Shown here: in pieces, positions 24,960-33,672 of the stretch | Layout: each line of letters starts with the position of its first letter | Position numbering within the stretch: position 1 is the first letter of the stretch | Origin: Thalassobacillus devorans | Lineage (GTDB): Bacteria > Bacillota > Bacilli > Bacillales > Halobacillaceae | Direction: 5' to 3' | DNA length: 64,000 bases | Assembly: GCF_900176565.1 (NCBI RefSeq) | Contig: NZ_FXEH01000006.1 | Span: 806,001-870,000, forward strand | Position numbers and translations under genes: made by a program | Notes under the pieces: model-generated | Database searches by the model: none | Seen by the model: the letters and a program-made list of their open reading frames with translations, nothing else | What the model was told of the DNA's origin: nothing

Positions 24960-26247
24960 AAAATTTGACGTCATCGTCGTTGGTGCCGGTCCTGCCGGAA
25001 CCAGCTGTGCCTATTTATGTGCGAAAAACGGACTGAAAGTACTCCAAATTGAACGAGGGGAATATCCTGGCGCAAAAAACGTCATGGGCGGGGTGCTGTA
25101 TAAGCAGCAGTTAGAAGAAATCATTCCTGAATTCTGGAAGGAAGCTCCCATTGAACGTCCAGTAGTAGAGCAGCGGATGTGGCTGCTCGATGAAGAATCT
25201 GCGATTACACTTGGCTATAAGGGCCAGGCGTGGGCTAATGAGGAGAACTATAATAACTTTACGATATTGCGTGCCAAGTTCGATCAATGGTTTGCAAAAA
25301 AAGCGCAGGAACAAGGGGTAACGTTAATCAACGAAACGGTAGTGGATGCTTGTCTCGTTAAAAATGGAAAAGTCGTCGGGGTAAGAACCGATCGTCCGGA
25401 TGGGGATGTATACGCTGATGTCGTCGTACTGGCAGACGGTGTCAATTCGCTGCTAGCCAAACAACTCGGATTCCACGAGGAAATCGAGCCCGCTCAAGTA
25501 GCATTGACGGTGATGGAAGTACTCAACCTCTCAGCCGAAACCATCAATGAACGGTTCAACCTTGAAGATGGGCAGGGGTGTACCATTGAAATGTTCGGGG
25601 ATGCCACAAAAGGTCATCTCGGAACAGCGTTTCTGTATACAAACAAGGAAAGCCTGAATATCGGTGTGGGAACCACATTGTCGAGCCTTGTTAACAGTAA
25701 AATGAAGCCCTATGACCTTTTGGAATATGTAAAACATCATCCGATGGTCAAACCGCTCATTAAAGGAGCAGAAGAGGCGGAATATCTCGCCCATTTAATA
25801 CCGGAAGGAGGATATCATGCTATTCCGAAGCTGGTTGGTGACGGAGTGATTGTTGCCGGCGATGCCGCCCAGCTCGTCAACGGCATTCACCGCGAAGGTT
25901 CCAATATGGCGATGAAATCCGGTAGTTTTGCTGCTGAAGCCATCTTGCTGGCAAAACAAACCGGTAAGTATACGGAAGAAGTACTGGATATCTACCGGGA
26001 AAAAGTCTACGAAAGCTTTATTGGCAAGGACTTGGAAAAGTATAAAGATGCCACGGAAACATTGGAAAACCATCCACAATATTTGAAAGAGTATATTCCG
26101 ATGCTGAACCGGGCTGCCCGCATCTTCTTTACCGTGGACGGAATAAGTAAACAGGAAAAGCAAAAAGGGATTTTCAATATGTTTATGGAACGCGGAAAAA
26201 TCCGGACAGTACAGGATATGTACCGGGCATGGAAGGTGATGAAATAA
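24952..26247 (+). CDS. fixC: FAD-dependent ETF-quinone oxidoreductase FixC
   Basis: 431-residue flavoprotein related to ETF:ubiquinone oxidoreductase. With FixX it links FixAB to the quinone pool. The FAD-binding fold begins VIVVGAGPAGTSCAYLCAKN at residues 6-25, and the second FAD contact is DGVIVAGDAAQLVNGIHREG near residue 295. No membrane helix is evident, so membrane attachment would be peripheral. It overlaps fixB and, by 1 nt (TAATG), fixX. Confidence 0.93.
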   Translation: MPEKFDVIVVGAGPAGTSCAYLCAKNGLKVLQIERGEYPGAKNVMGGVLYKQQLEEIIPEFWKEAPIERPVVEQRMWLLDEESAITLGYKGQAWANEENYNNFTILRAKFDQWFAKKAQEQGVTLINETVVDACLVKNGKVVGVRTDRPDGDVYADVVVLADGVNSLLAKQLGFHEEIEPAQVALTVMEVLNLSAETINERFNLEDGQGCTIEMFGDATKGHLGTAFLYTNKESLNIGVGTTLSSLVNSKMKPYDLLEYVKHHPMVKPLIKGAEEAEYLAHLIPEGGYHAIPKLVGDGVIVAGDAAQLVNGIHREGSNMAMKSGSFAAEAILLAKQTGKYTEEVLDIYREKVYESFIGKDLEKYKDATETLENHPQYLKEYIPMLNRAARIFFTVDGISKQEKQKGIFNMFMERGKIRTVQDMYRAWKVMK

Positions 26248-26531
26248 TGGCGAAAGCGACGATTGAAGAAAAGCAATATCTCGTCAGGTTCCGAGCGGAT
26301 AAGGAATCCCATTTGAAGATTCTTGACCAGACGATTTGCCTGGAAAAATGTCCGGATAAGCCTTGTACGTATTTTTGTCCGGGAGAAGTGTATAAGTTTG
26401 AAGGGGACCGGATTCAGGTGGGGTATGAAGGTTGTCATGAATGCGGCAGCTGCAGGATTGGCTGTCCTCACGATAATATTGAATGGAAGTACCCGAAAGG
26501 CGGGTATGGCGTCGTATTCCGACTGGCATAG
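26247..26531 (+). CDS. fixX: Ferredoxin-like protein FixX
   Basis: 94-residue iron-sulfur protein that accompanies FixC. Cysteines occur as CLEKCPDKPCTYFCPG and CHECGSCRIGCPHDN, the FixX pattern. The ATG at 26247 shares one base with the fixC stop and has GGAAGGTGATG upstream; the earlier in-frame ATG at 26229 lies inside fixC and is rejected. It is the last gene of the operon, with a terminator directly after. Confidence 0.92.
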   Translation: MAKATIEEKQYLVRFRADKESHLKILDQTICLEKCPDKPCTYFCPGEVYKFEGDRIQVGYEGCHECGSCRIGCPHDNIEWKYPKGGYGVVFRLA

Positions 26532-26537
26532 TTGAAA

Positions 26538-26589
26538 GTGCTGCTCTTAATTTAATCATAGGGGCAGCACAACATTTTTGAGCGCTGAA
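26538..26589 (+). terminator. Terminator after fixABCX
   Basis: GTGCTGC / GCAGCAC with a long AT-rich loop, then AACATTTTT. Confidence 0.65.
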
Positions 26590-26640
26590 TTCAGAAAATT
26601 CAAATTACCATTTTGATTTCAGGAGAGGGGGAAGGCTGGG

Positions 26641-26961
26641 ATGAATTATGTAGAATACTATACGAAAAAAGCGATTTCGATTGGAGAAAGAGATCTGAAA
26701 GTGTTAAGAAGTTTAGTGAATAGTAATGACAGGGAGGCAGCGTACTGGCTGATCGTATTAAGAGGAGCCGATGCGGAAGATGTAAAAGAAAAATGGAAGG
26801 TTGCCTTAATGACAGCGAGGCGTGATGGAAGTTATGACTGCCATGCCAGGCCTGTTAGTGAAAAAGATTGTACTTCTTTCCAGGCAGGTCTCGATCTTAT
26901 CAAAGAGTGGGAGTACAGGTTATGGGAAGATCGCTGGTTTGAAGAAGGGCAAGCGACATGA
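26641..26961 (+). CDS. Hypothetical protein
   Basis: 106-residue soluble, charged protein (MNYVEYYTKKAISIGERDLK ... WEYRLWEDRWFEEGQAT), mainly helical by composition. GGAGAGGGGGAAGG precedes the ATG. It is a single-gene unit with its own terminator. I do not recognise a family and see no catalytic motif. Confidence 0.65.
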   Translation: MNYVEYYTKKAISIGERDLKVLRSLVNSNDREAAYWLIVLRGADAEDVKEKWKVALMTARRDGSYDCHARPVSEKDCTSFQAGLDLIKEWEYRLWEDRWFEEGQAT

Positions 26962-26995
26962 ACACGTCTACACCATAGACGTGTTTTATTTTTTG
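26961..26995 (+). terminator. Terminator after hypothetical gene
   Basis: AACACGTCTA / AGACGTGTTTTATTTTTT. Confidence 0.85.
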
Positions 26996-27099
26996 TAGGA
27001 AAATCATAAAATTAGCTTCAGGCATGGTTTTCAAATTCTTGAAACATAAACGCAGGAAGCCGATAATAGAATGGGAGAAACAGAAGGGAGCGTATATTG

Positions 27100-27306
27100 A
27101 TGGTGGAAGTGGGAAGCATTTTTGCTTTATTCCTATTATTTGGAGTGCTGGTCTTTGTGCTGAATATTATAACCAGCATTTGGGCTTACCGCGATTCACG
27201 GAGAAAAGGTAAAAGCCAGGAGTATGCCTTACTCATTTTAATCGGCACTTTATTTTTTCCGGTTATCGGCTTGATCATTTACTTAATCATCCGTAATGAC
27301 GTCTGA
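27100..27306 (+). CDS. Small two-helix membrane protein, PLD-N-like
   Basis: 68-residue protein with two hydrophobic helices (about residues 5-25 and 45-65) separated by AYRDSRRKGKSQEYA. The layout resembles the phospholipase D-nuclease N-terminal type of small membrane proteins, function unknown. ATG 27100 follows GAAGGGAG. No terminator hairpin occurs between its stop and the phased array; the nearest downstream hairpin (27491) lies beyond the array. Confidence 0.7.
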   Translation: MVEVGSIFALFLLFGVLVFVLNIITSIWAYRDSRRKGKSQEYALLILIGTLFFPVIGLIIYLIIRNDV

Positions 27307-27317
27307 TTTCTGAAATT

Positions 27318-27475
27318 GTCTAGTAATCAGTGGCTGTGTCCAGTAAATGTTCAGCAATGTCTAGTAAAAAATAATAAGTGTCCAATAAACTTCAGAAACT
27401 GTCTAGTAAGTTCATCAAGATGTCCAGAAGGCTACACCTTCTGTCTAGTAAACCAGCTGCGCGTCTGTAAAAATC
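27318..27475 (+). repeat. Phased 8-unit array 4 (GTCYAGTAA type)
   Basis: Eight motif copies begin at 27318, 27338, 27359, 27380, 27401, 27422, 27443 and 27463 (steps 20,21,21,21,21,21,20). The units are GTCTAGTAA, GTCCAGTAA, GTCTAGTAA, GTCCAATAA, GTCTAGTAA, GTCCAGAAG, GTCTAGTAA and GTCTGTAAA. The fourth base alternates T and C through the first seven. The intervening 11-12 nt are unrelated. Confidence 0.85.
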
Positions 27476-27490
27476 GTACGATACATAACC

Positions 27491-27522
27491 AAGGCTGCAC
27501 CCAGTTGGGTACAGCCTTTTCT
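27491..27522 (+). terminator. Terminator beyond array 4
   Basis: AAGGCTG-CACCC / GGGTA-CAGCCTTTTCT. The T tract serves plus-strand transcripts that have crossed the array. Confidence 0.75.
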
Positions 27523-27526
27523 AATT

Positions 27527-27730
27527 CTATTTGTCAACCACCTTGAACAGGTTGTCGTGCCATTGATAGGCATGCTTGGATAGATCCTCCGGGGATTCCT
27601 TCCGTGGGGAAGCATTTTTCACGATTTCTTTTTGCTCGACTGGCAATTTTTCGTAAGCGTCCCTGAGTTCACTTGTGTATTGCATATGCCGTTTCAATTG
27701 ATAGAGAAAATCATTCATTTGATCCATCAT
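27527..27730 (-). CDS. Hypothetical small helical protein
   Basis: 67-residue soluble protein (MMDQMNDFLYQLKRHMQYTS ... HDNLFKVVDK), rich in charged and amphipathic helix. GAGGAGGT precedes two adjacent ATG codons (27730 and 27727); the choice between them is open. It lies downstream of nothing obvious and 3' to array 4. I do not recognise the family. Confidence 0.6.
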   Translation of the reverse strand: MMDQMNDFLYQLKRHMQYTSELRDAYEKLPVEQKEIVKNASPRKESPEDLSKHAYQWHDNLFKVVDK

Positions 27731-27766
27731 ATCTACCTCCTCTACCATCTATCTTCCTCTTATCGG

Positions 27767-27806
27767 AAAAAATAAAACCTGCAGTCAGCCTAGAGCTGAT
27801 TGCAGG
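27767..27806 (-). terminator. Terminator after BI-1 family gene
   Basis: On the minus strand ACCTGCAATCAGC / GCTGACTGCAGGT, then TTTATTTTTT. Confidence 0.85.
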
Positions 27807-27811
27807 TGGTT

Positions 27812-28549
27812 CTAGCGACTTCTTAATTTTGCAAGCAGCCGGAGCATCTCAATATATAACCAGACAAGGGTAACGACAAGGCCAAATGCTCCATACCATT
27901 CCATGTGCTTCGGAACTCCGCGATTCGATGCCCGTTCGATAAAATCAAAATCAAGTACGAGATTCAAGGCGGCAATCGCTACAATGAAAAGACTGACGCC
28001 GATCCCGAGCAGACTGGATTCATGGAGCAGGGGCACTTGCATGGATGATGTAAAGACACGAAGGACAATATCCACTAAATAGACAAGGAAAATTCCGAGG
28101 GTAGCAGCCATCACACCCATACGGAAATTCTTCGTCACCTTGATAATACGCAGTTTATAGATAATCAATAGACCGAATAAAGTCATGATTGTAAGCAATG
28201 CAGCCTGGACGACGATGCCTTCGTACAAACTGGCATACTGCGCCGAAATAGCTCCGATGAATAACCCTTCTAACGCGGCGTATACTGGAGCTGTGACAGG
28301 AGCCGCTTTTGGTACAAAAGCTGTGATTAAAGCAAAAATCAACGAGCCGATGATGCCAACCCAAATGTAGACGCCGACAGGCTCACCTGCAGCGTAGAGG
28401 TTCCAGGTATAGTAGGCAGTAGCCATCAAAAGGAACAGCAGAATGAATACTCGATTGACGGTCCCTTGTACCGTCATCGTGCGCTTACCAGTGGCAGCAC
28501 GCTGTTTATTGAAAGTCCGGTCATTCAACGTAGGATTAGCAGTTCGCAT
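27812..28549 (-). CDS. Bax inhibitor-1 / YccA family membrane protein
   Basis: 245 residues with seven predicted membrane helices. The N-terminus MRTANPTLNDRTFNKQR is typical of the bacterial YccA-like group. The C-terminal LNLVLDFDFIERASN and the final helix match the BI-1 fold, whose members include calcium-leak channels. The B. subtilis relative YetJ is pH-gated; whether this protein conducts Ca2+ is unknown. Start follows AAGGAGGGA. It is monocistronic. Confidence 0.88.
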   Translation of the reverse strand: MRTANPTLNDRTFNKQRAATGKRTMTVQGTVNRVFILLFLLMATAYYTWNLYAAGEPVGVYIWVGIIGSLIFALITAFVPKAAPVTAPVYAALEGLFIGAISAQYASLYEGIVVQAALLTIMTLFGLLIIYKLRIIKVTKNFRMGVMAATLGIFLVYLVDIVLRVFTSSMQVPLLHESSLLGIGVSLFIVAIAALNLVLDFDFIERASNRGVPKHMEWYGAFGLVVTLVWLYIEMLRLLAKLRSR

Positions 28550-28659
28550 GGGATCCCTCCTTATATATCGTTAGGCTAGTCTATGTTTCTTCCTTCTTAT
28601 TCTATGCCTATCCGTAAGCTGTGTAAAAGAAAAGGCAATTATAAACTGCTCAGTGATAT

Positions 28660-28805
28660 TTCCAGAGTGCTTCGCAGCCGCTTCGGCAGAATACTTCGCT
28701 TTCCTGGGGCACGGCCTCAGCCTCCTCGCGGAAACCCACCGCTGCGGGGTCTTCGGAATCGTGCTGTTCCCCAAGGAGTCTACGTATTCTGCCTACGCTT
28801 AGACG
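28660..28805. repeat. Dispersed repeat family A, copy A5 (diverged)
   Basis: Arms GCAGAATAC / GTATTCTGC enclose a diverged core (TTCGCTTTCCTGGGGCAC ... CTGCGGGGTCTT ... AAGGAGTC). It points in the opposite direction to A6 and lies 60 nt from it. Confidence 0.75.
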
Positions 28806-28865
28806 AACTCTCTAATGAAGAATTTGCTATATAAAAACCTATGGAACCTAAGAAGGCAAAGAATA

Positions 28866-29010
28866 CGATGCACGCTATCAGCGGAGGAAATACACGGAGA
28901 CTCCTGCAGGAGCAGAGGCCTAAATGAGACCCCGGAGAGCGTTAGCTCGAGGAGGCTCATCAGCCGCCTGCGGAAAGCGTAGTGTATTTCCGCAGCGGTT
29001 AGCCTGAACC
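28866..29010. repeat. Dispersed repeat family A, copy A6
   Basis: Arms GGAAATACAC / GTGTATTTCC enclose GGAGACTCCTGCAGGAG ... GACCCCGGAGAGC ... GCGGAAAGCG. With A5 it fills the 570-bp gene-free gap between the BI-1 gene and the Pmp3 gene. Confidence 0.82.
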
Positions 29011-29079
29011 TTTATTTATTTCACTGTTCTATCCAGTGATGAGTTAAAGGGAAGTAAAGGATACGGAAAGAGCCAAATG

Positions 29080-29107
29080 AAAAAGACCCCTGGGGAGAGG
29101 GGCCTTT
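29080..29107 (-). terminator. Terminator after Pmp3-family gene
   Basis: Minus strand AAAGGCCCC / GGGGTCTTTTT. Confidence 0.8.
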
Positions 29108-29122
29108 CAGAATGAATTTTAG

Positions 29123-29287
29123 TTAAACGGTGCCAAGTTCTTTGTTACGTACGACTAAGACAGCGTGGATGGCACCTGGAATCCAGAAAATTGCTGTCAG
29201 AATCAAGTTGAATAAAGCTGTCATTGGTCTGCCTGCCATAAATACTGCTAAAGGCGGCAGTAGTACTGCCAGAATGTATTTTAACAT
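29123..29287 (-). CDS. Pmp3/YqaE family small membrane protein
   Basis: 54-residue two-helix protein, MLKYILAVLLPPLAVFMAGR then PMTALFNLILTAIFWIPGAI. This is the UPF0057/Pmp3 pattern, associated in several organisms with salt or envelope stress. ATG 29287 follows AAAGGAGG; the in-frame codon at 29317 has no site. It is monocistronic. The function here is inferred only from the family. Confidence 0.88.
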   Translation of the reverse strand: MLKYILAVLLPPLAVFMAGRPMTALFNLILTAIFWIPGAIHAVLVVRNKELGTV

Positions 29288-29376
29288 AATCAAATGCCTC
29301 CTTTTAATGTATAACATACCACCAGAAAGCGAGCATTAATCATCTCATTGAAAAATGAGTAAAATAGTTCACGAAA

Positions 29377-29406
29377 ACAGGCAGCCCCATACCGTGGGCT
29401 GCCTGT
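29377..29406 (-). terminator. Terminator of the ilv-leu operon
   Basis: Minus strand ACAGGCAGCCCAC / TGGGGCTGCCTGT, then TTTTCG, directly after the ilvA stop codon. Confidence 0.75.
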
Positions 29407-29410
29407 ACGA

Positions 29411-30373
29411 TCATACGACTTTATATTTGTTTTGCTGAGACAAGGACTGGATGGCAGGGAGTTTTGCAATATCCATGTTACCTCCACTGACGATGACACC
29501 ACAGTTATGGGAGTTGATTTTTTTATGATAGGAAAGGAGGGCTGCTAATGCTGTAGCGCCGGCACCTTCTACCATAGTTTTCTCCCGTTCCAGCAGCTGG
29601 ACCATGGTGGCCGCAATCTGCTGATCAGAAACTGTGATCATCTTATCGACATAGTTTCGGATGATCGGATACGTTTTTTCTCCCGGGCGTTTTACTGCAA
29701 TTCCATCAGCAATCGTCGAAACAGATGGAAGGGAAGTAGCCCCTTTGGAGTGAAACTGATTATAAGTGGCACTCGCACCTTCCGCCTGAACGCCGATTAC
29801 CTGGATGGCCGGGTTGATGCTTTTCGCGGCAAAAGCGATGCCGCTGATCAGGCCGCCCCCGCCGACAGGGACGATAAGTGTATCGAGGGAAGGCTGGTCC
29901 TCAAGCATCTCGATAGCAATCGTTCCTTGTCCCGCCATGACATCGGGATCATCAAAAGGGTGGATGAATACAGCTTTGGATCGCTTCTGTTCTTCGATAG
30001 CCGCCTCATAGGCTTCCTGAAAAGACTCGCCCGTCAGCACGATTTTTGCTCCGTAGCCTTCCGTAGCTTTAGTCTTTGCTTTCGGTGTGTTGGCTGGCAT
30101 GAAAATTTTTGCTTCGATGCCGCGTTTTGCGGCTGCCAGCGCGACACCCTGGGCATGGTTGCCGGCAGAAGCGGCAATTACCCCACGCTTCATTTCATGC
30201 TTGGTCAATTGCGAGATTTTGTAGCTGGCACCTCTGATTTTAAATGCGCCGGTTTTTTGCTGGTTTTCCATCTTCATAAACACATTTTTTCCTGTTTGTT
30301 CATTTAATGTCGCTGAAGTGGTGAGCGGGGTACGATGCACAACAGAGGAAAGCTGTTCCATAGCATCCGCCAC
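29411..30373 (-). CDS. ilvA: Threonine dehydratase, short form without regulatory domain
   Basis: PLP-dependent deamination of threonine to 2-oxobutyrate, the entry to isoleucine synthesis. The PLP-lysine motif is GAFKIRGASYK near residue 43. The glycine loop is PVGGGGLISGIA near 170 and the C-terminal serine is in VIVSGGNMDIAK. It has only about 320 residues: the C-terminal ACT-like feedback domain of biosynthetic IlvA is missing, as in catabolic TdcB enzymes. The start is uncertain: GTG 30373 has no ribosome site, while AAGGAG precedes an in-frame ATT at 30400. It ends the ilv-leu operon. Confidence 0.88.
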   Translation of the reverse strand: MADAMEQLSSVVHRTPLTTSATLNEQTGKNVFMKMENQQKTGAFKIRGASYKISQLTKHEMKRGVIAASAGNHAQGVALAAAKRGIEAKIFMPANTPKAKTKATEGYGAKIVLTGESFQEAYEAAIEEQKRSKAVFIHPFDDPDVMAGQGTIAIEMLEDQPSLDTLIVPVGGGGLISGIAFAAKSINPAIQVIGVQAEGASATYNQFHSKGATSLPSVSTIADGIAVKRPGEKTYPIIRNYVDKMITVSDQQIAATMVQLLEREKTMVEGAGATALAALLSYHKKINSHNCGVIVSGGNMDIAKLPAIQSLSQQNKYKVV

Positions 30374-30474
30374 CTTGGTTAATAATAACGAATTCCCAAT
30401 GTCTTCACACTCCTTATAATTTTTTATTATGATTTTCTAATGATGGTGGAAGAATTAAACTCTATCCAATCTCA

Positions 30475-31068
30475 TCATCCAATAATTTGCTGACGTTCTT
30501 CATAGGCGGTGATTTTGTCTTCGTTTGTTAATGTGACGGCGATTTCATCCCAGCCGTTCAACAGCATCTGTTTATGGTAATCCGAAATGTCGAAGCTGAA
30601 GCTGAAGTCCTCTTCATCGACGACCAGCTGCTTTTCCAGATCAACCGTCAAGTTAAGCATCTGCTGTTCCGCTTTTTTAATGATTGCCTGTGTTTCATCT
30701 TCTGTCAGTTTGACAGGGAGGATGCCGTTCTTGACGCAGTTATTATAAAAAATATCGGCGAAGCTTGGTGCGATTACAACTTGGAAGCCGTAATCCAAAA
30801 TTGCCCAGGGTGCGTGTTCCCGGGAGGAACCGCAGCCGAAATTATCTCCGGCGACCAGAATGGAAGCGTCATTATACTTCTCATCATTCATCGTAAAGCT
30901 GTCACGTTTTTCTCCTTCTTCATCAAAACGCCAGTTATAAAAAAGGAATTGGCCGAAGCCCTGGCGTTCGATTCGTTTCAGGAATTGTTTTGGGATGATT
31001 TGGTCTGTATCGACATTTGAGCGATTCAATGGGTAGACAAGCCCGGAATGAACGCGTATCGGTTCCAT
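30475..31068 (-). CDS. leuD: 3-isopropylmalate dehydratase small subunit LeuD
   Basis: Swivel-domain subunit of isopropylmalate isomerase (leucine synthesis) and partner of LeuC. 197 residues, normal length. The substrate-recognition block is GDNFGCGSSREHAPWAILDY near residue 70, and NRSNVDTDQIIPKQFL near residue 15. The ATG follows AGGAGGTC. It lies 11 nt after leuC. Confidence 0.95.
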   Translation of the reverse strand: MEPIRVHSGLVYPLNRSNVDTDQIIPKQFLKRIERQGFGQFLFYNWRFDEEGEKRDSFTMNDEKYNDASILVAGDNFGCGSSREHAPWAILDYGFQVVIAPSFADIFYNNCVKNGILPVKLTEDETQAIIKKAEQQMLNLTVDLEKQLVVDEEDFSFSFDISDYHKQMLLNGWDEIAVTLTNEDKITAYEERQQIIG

Positions 31069-31079
31069 GGAAAGACCTC

Positions 31080-32501
31080 CTATCTGTTTACTGCTGTATC
31101 GGTAATTTTTCTTACATCAACAAAATGACCTTCAAGTGCAGCCGCTGCCGCCATTTCCGGGCTGACCAGGTGGGTGCGGGCCCCGTTTCCTTGTCTGCCT
31201 TCGAAGTTACGGTTGGAAGTAGATGCGCACCGTTCGCCAGGAGGGACGATATCGTCATTCATCGCCAGGCACATGCTGCATCCTGCTTCACGCCATTCAA
31301 AGCCGGCTGTTTTGAAAATGACATCCAGACCTTCTGCTTCCGCTTGTTCCTTGACTGTTCTCGAGCCTGGAACAACGAGGGCAGTGACTTTTTCATCGAC
31401 TTTTCTGCCTTGAATGACATCTGCTGCTTTTTTCAAATCGCTCAACCGGGAGTTGGTACAGGAGCCGATGAACACATAATCGACTTTAACAGAGTCGATC
31501 GGCTGGTTGGCTTCCAGTCCCATGTAGTCGAGAGCCCGCTGGACAGCGTCCTGCTCATAATCTTTTTCCTGGCTGGCAGGGTCCGGTACATTGGCGCTGA
31601 CCGGAATACACATGGATGGATTCGTTCCCCATGTTACCTGAGGTTCGACTTCATCGGCATCGATTTCAACGGTGGCATCGTAACTTGCACCTTCATCGGT
31701 AGCCAGGGCACGCCATTGATCGGCAGCTTCATCAAAAGCTTCTCCATCCGGAACATGGCGTCGGCCGCGAAGGTACTCGATCGTTGTATCGTCTGGTGAA
31801 ATCAGACCGGCGCGGGCACCGGCTTCAATCGACATGTTACAGACCGTCATCCGTTCTTCCATGGAAAGGTTGCGGACAGCTTCACCGGTATATTCGATTA
31901 CATAGCCGGTGCCGAAACGGACGCCATGCTTGGCGATGATAGCCAGAATCAAATCCTTAGCCGTAACGCCAGTGCCAAGCTTGCCATTCACTTTAACCTC
32001 AAGTGTTTTCGGAGCTGCCTGGCCAAGTGTCTGGGTGGAAAGGACATGTTCCACTTCACTCGTTCCAATTCCAAAGGCTAATGCCCCGAATGCACCGTGA
32101 GTCGAGGTATGGCTGTCCCCGCAGACAATGGTCTTGCCTGGCTGGGTGAGACCAAGCTCTGGTCCGATAACGTGGACGATCCCCTGATCAGGGTGGTCGA
32201 TGTCAGCAAGCGGGACACCGAACTCTTCACAATTTTCTTTCAAGGTGTGCATCTGTTTTTTTGAAACTTCATCTTTGATGATATGCCGTTGCTTCGTCGG
32301 GACATTATGGTCCATCGTAGCGAACGTCAATTCAGGACGACGCACTTTCCGCCCCTTCATTCTTAGTCCTTCAAAAGCCTGGGGAGAAGTGACTTCATGA
32401 ATCAGATGCAAATCGATATAAAGCAGATCAGGCTTGCCAGGCTCCTGATGGACGATATGATTCTCCCAAATTTTTTCGATGATTGTTTTTGGCTGGGTCA
32501 T
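31080..32501 (-). CDS. leuC: 3-isopropylmalate dehydratase large subunit LeuC
   Basis: Aconitase-family subunit that isomerises 2- to 3-isopropylmalate. The 4Fe-4S ligands are in [11 protein letters not shown] near residue 345 and CSMCLAMN near residue 407. The N-terminal block [20 protein letters not shown] is conserved. The ATG at 32501 (473 residues) follows GAGGAGTG at 6 nt; the GTG at 32510 is inside the site. It lies 24 nt after leuB. Confidence 0.95.
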   Translation of the reverse strand: MTQPKTIIEKIWENHIVHQEPGKPDLLYIDLHLIHEVTSPQAFEGLRMKGRKVRRPELTFATMDHNVPTKQRHIIKDEVSKKQMHTLKENCEEFGVPLADIDHPDQGIVHVIGPELGLTQPGKTIVCGDSHTSTHGAFGALAFGIGTSEVEHVLSTQTLGQAAPKTLEVKVNGKLGTGVTAKDLILAIIAKHGVRFGTGYVIEYTGEAVRNLSMEERMTVCNMSIEAGARAGLISPDDTTIEYLRGRRHVPDGEAFDEAADQWRALATDEGASYDATVEIDADEVEPQVTWGTNPSMCIPVSANVPDPASQEKDYEQDAVQRALDYMGLEANQPIDSVKVDYVFIGSCTNSRLSDLKKAADVIQGRKVDEKVTALVVPGSRTVKEQAEAEGLDVIFKTAGFEWREAGCSMCLAMNDDIVPPGERCASTSNRNFEGRQGNGARTHLVSPEMAAAAALEGHFVDVRKITDTAVNR

Positions 32502-32525
32502 TGTTTTCACTCCTCGCGTCAGTAA

Positions 32526-33632
32526 TCAGGCATAGGCACTCATGATACAGCTGGCCGCATCACTTTCTGTCAGATATTCCACGACTTTACGAGTCATGTT
32601 CGTCGTATCCGTTTCAATGCCATTCGCTACTTTCAAATCTTTTGTATGATAACCGGTGTCGATGACTTCTTCTACCGCTTTTTCAATGCAGGCTGCTTCT
32701 TCTTCCATACCGAAAGAGTGGCGCAGCATCAAGGCTGTAGATAAAATCATCGCCAGCGGGTTGGCGATATTCTGCCCGGCAATATCCGGTGCAGAACCGT
32801 GTACTGGTTCATACAGTCCGACACCATCGGAACGAAGGCTGGCAGAAGGAAGCATGCCCAGTGATCCAGTCAATACAGAAGCTTCATCACTCAGAATGTC
32901 ACCGAACATATTTTCTGTGACGATGACATCGAACTGTGCAGGGTTCTGAATCAGCTTCATAGCCGCCGCATCAACAAGCATATGCTCGACCGTAACGTCC
33001 GGATAATCGGCCTTTTTCTCTTCGACGACTTCCCGCCACAGTTTACTGGATTCCAGTACATTGGCTTTATCGACCGAAGTCAGATGGTTGCGGCGCAGAC
33101 GAGCGCTTTGGAATGCTTTATCTACGATTCTTTCGATTTCATGGCGCTCATAGAAAAGGGTATCGACAACCGACTGTCCATTGTCCTGGCGTTCAGAAGG
33201 GGTACCGAAATAAAGCCCTCCCGTTAATTCACGGACAATCAACAAGTCACTGTCTTCGACAAGTTCTTCCTTCAGCGGGGAAGCACCAAGTAATTTTTTG
33301 AACCCTTTGACCGGACGAAGGTTGGCAAACAGCCCAAGTTCTTTCCGAATGCCGAGCAATCCTTTTTCAGGACGAAGGTGGGAAGGGAGGTCATCCCATT
33401 TTGGACCACCGACCGCACCCAGCAAAACCGCATCCGCTCGTTTACAAGCGGCAACTGTCTCCTCCGGAAGGGGAGTGCCATGCTCATCGACAGCCGTACC
33501 GCCGATGGCATGAGTTTCAAACGTAAACGAATGACCGTATTTTTCAGCAACTTCTTCCAGGACGGAACGGGCGGAACCGATGATTTCCTGACCGACTCCA
33601 TCTCCCGGCAGCAATACGATATGTTTGTTCAT
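32526..33632 (-). CDS. leuB: 3-isopropylmalate dehydrogenase LeuB
   Basis: NAD-dependent oxidative decarboxylation of 3-isopropylmalate. 368 residues from the ATG at 33632, which follows GGGAGGAAA; the longer frame to 33734 runs into leuA without start signals. Motifs are LLPGDGVGQEI at residues 6-16 and the catalytic block VTENMFGDILSDEASVLTGS near residue 240, with the nucleotide site HGSAPDIAGQNIANP. Fourth leucine gene of the operon. Confidence 0.95.
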   Translation of the reverse strand: MNKHIVLLPGDGVGQEIIGSARSVLEEVAEKYGHSFTFETHAIGGTAVDEHGTPLPEETVAACKRADAVLLGAVGGPKWDDLPSHLRPEKGLLGIRKELGLFANLRPVKGFKKLLGASPLKEELVEDSDLLIVRELTGGLYFGTPSERQDNGQSVVDTLFYERHEIERIVDKAFQSARLRRNHLTSVDKANVLESSKLWREVVEEKKADYPDVTVEHMLVDAAAMKLIQNPAQFDVIVTENMFGDILSDEASVLTGSLGMLPSASLRSDGVGLYEPVHGSAPDIAGQNIANPLAMILSTALMLRHSFGMEEEAACIEKAVEEVIDTGYHTKDLKVANGIETDTTNMTRKVVEYLTESDAASCIMSAYA

Positions 33633-33672
33633 AAAATTTCCTCCCTCAATAAAAGTAGTGGTCCTTTGTTGG

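Noticed and set aside
27024-27212. A 62-codon plus-strand frame overlapping the two-helix membrane protein gene
   Set aside because: No ribosome site and out of frame with the better-supported gene at 27100.
29750-30307. A 185-codon plus-strand frame opposite ilvA
   Set aside because: Shadow of the conserved threonine dehydratase coding sequence.
31017-31799. A 260-codon plus-strand frame opposite leuC-leuD
   Set aside because: It lies antisense to well-supported leu genes, with no ribosome site and no protein family resemblance.
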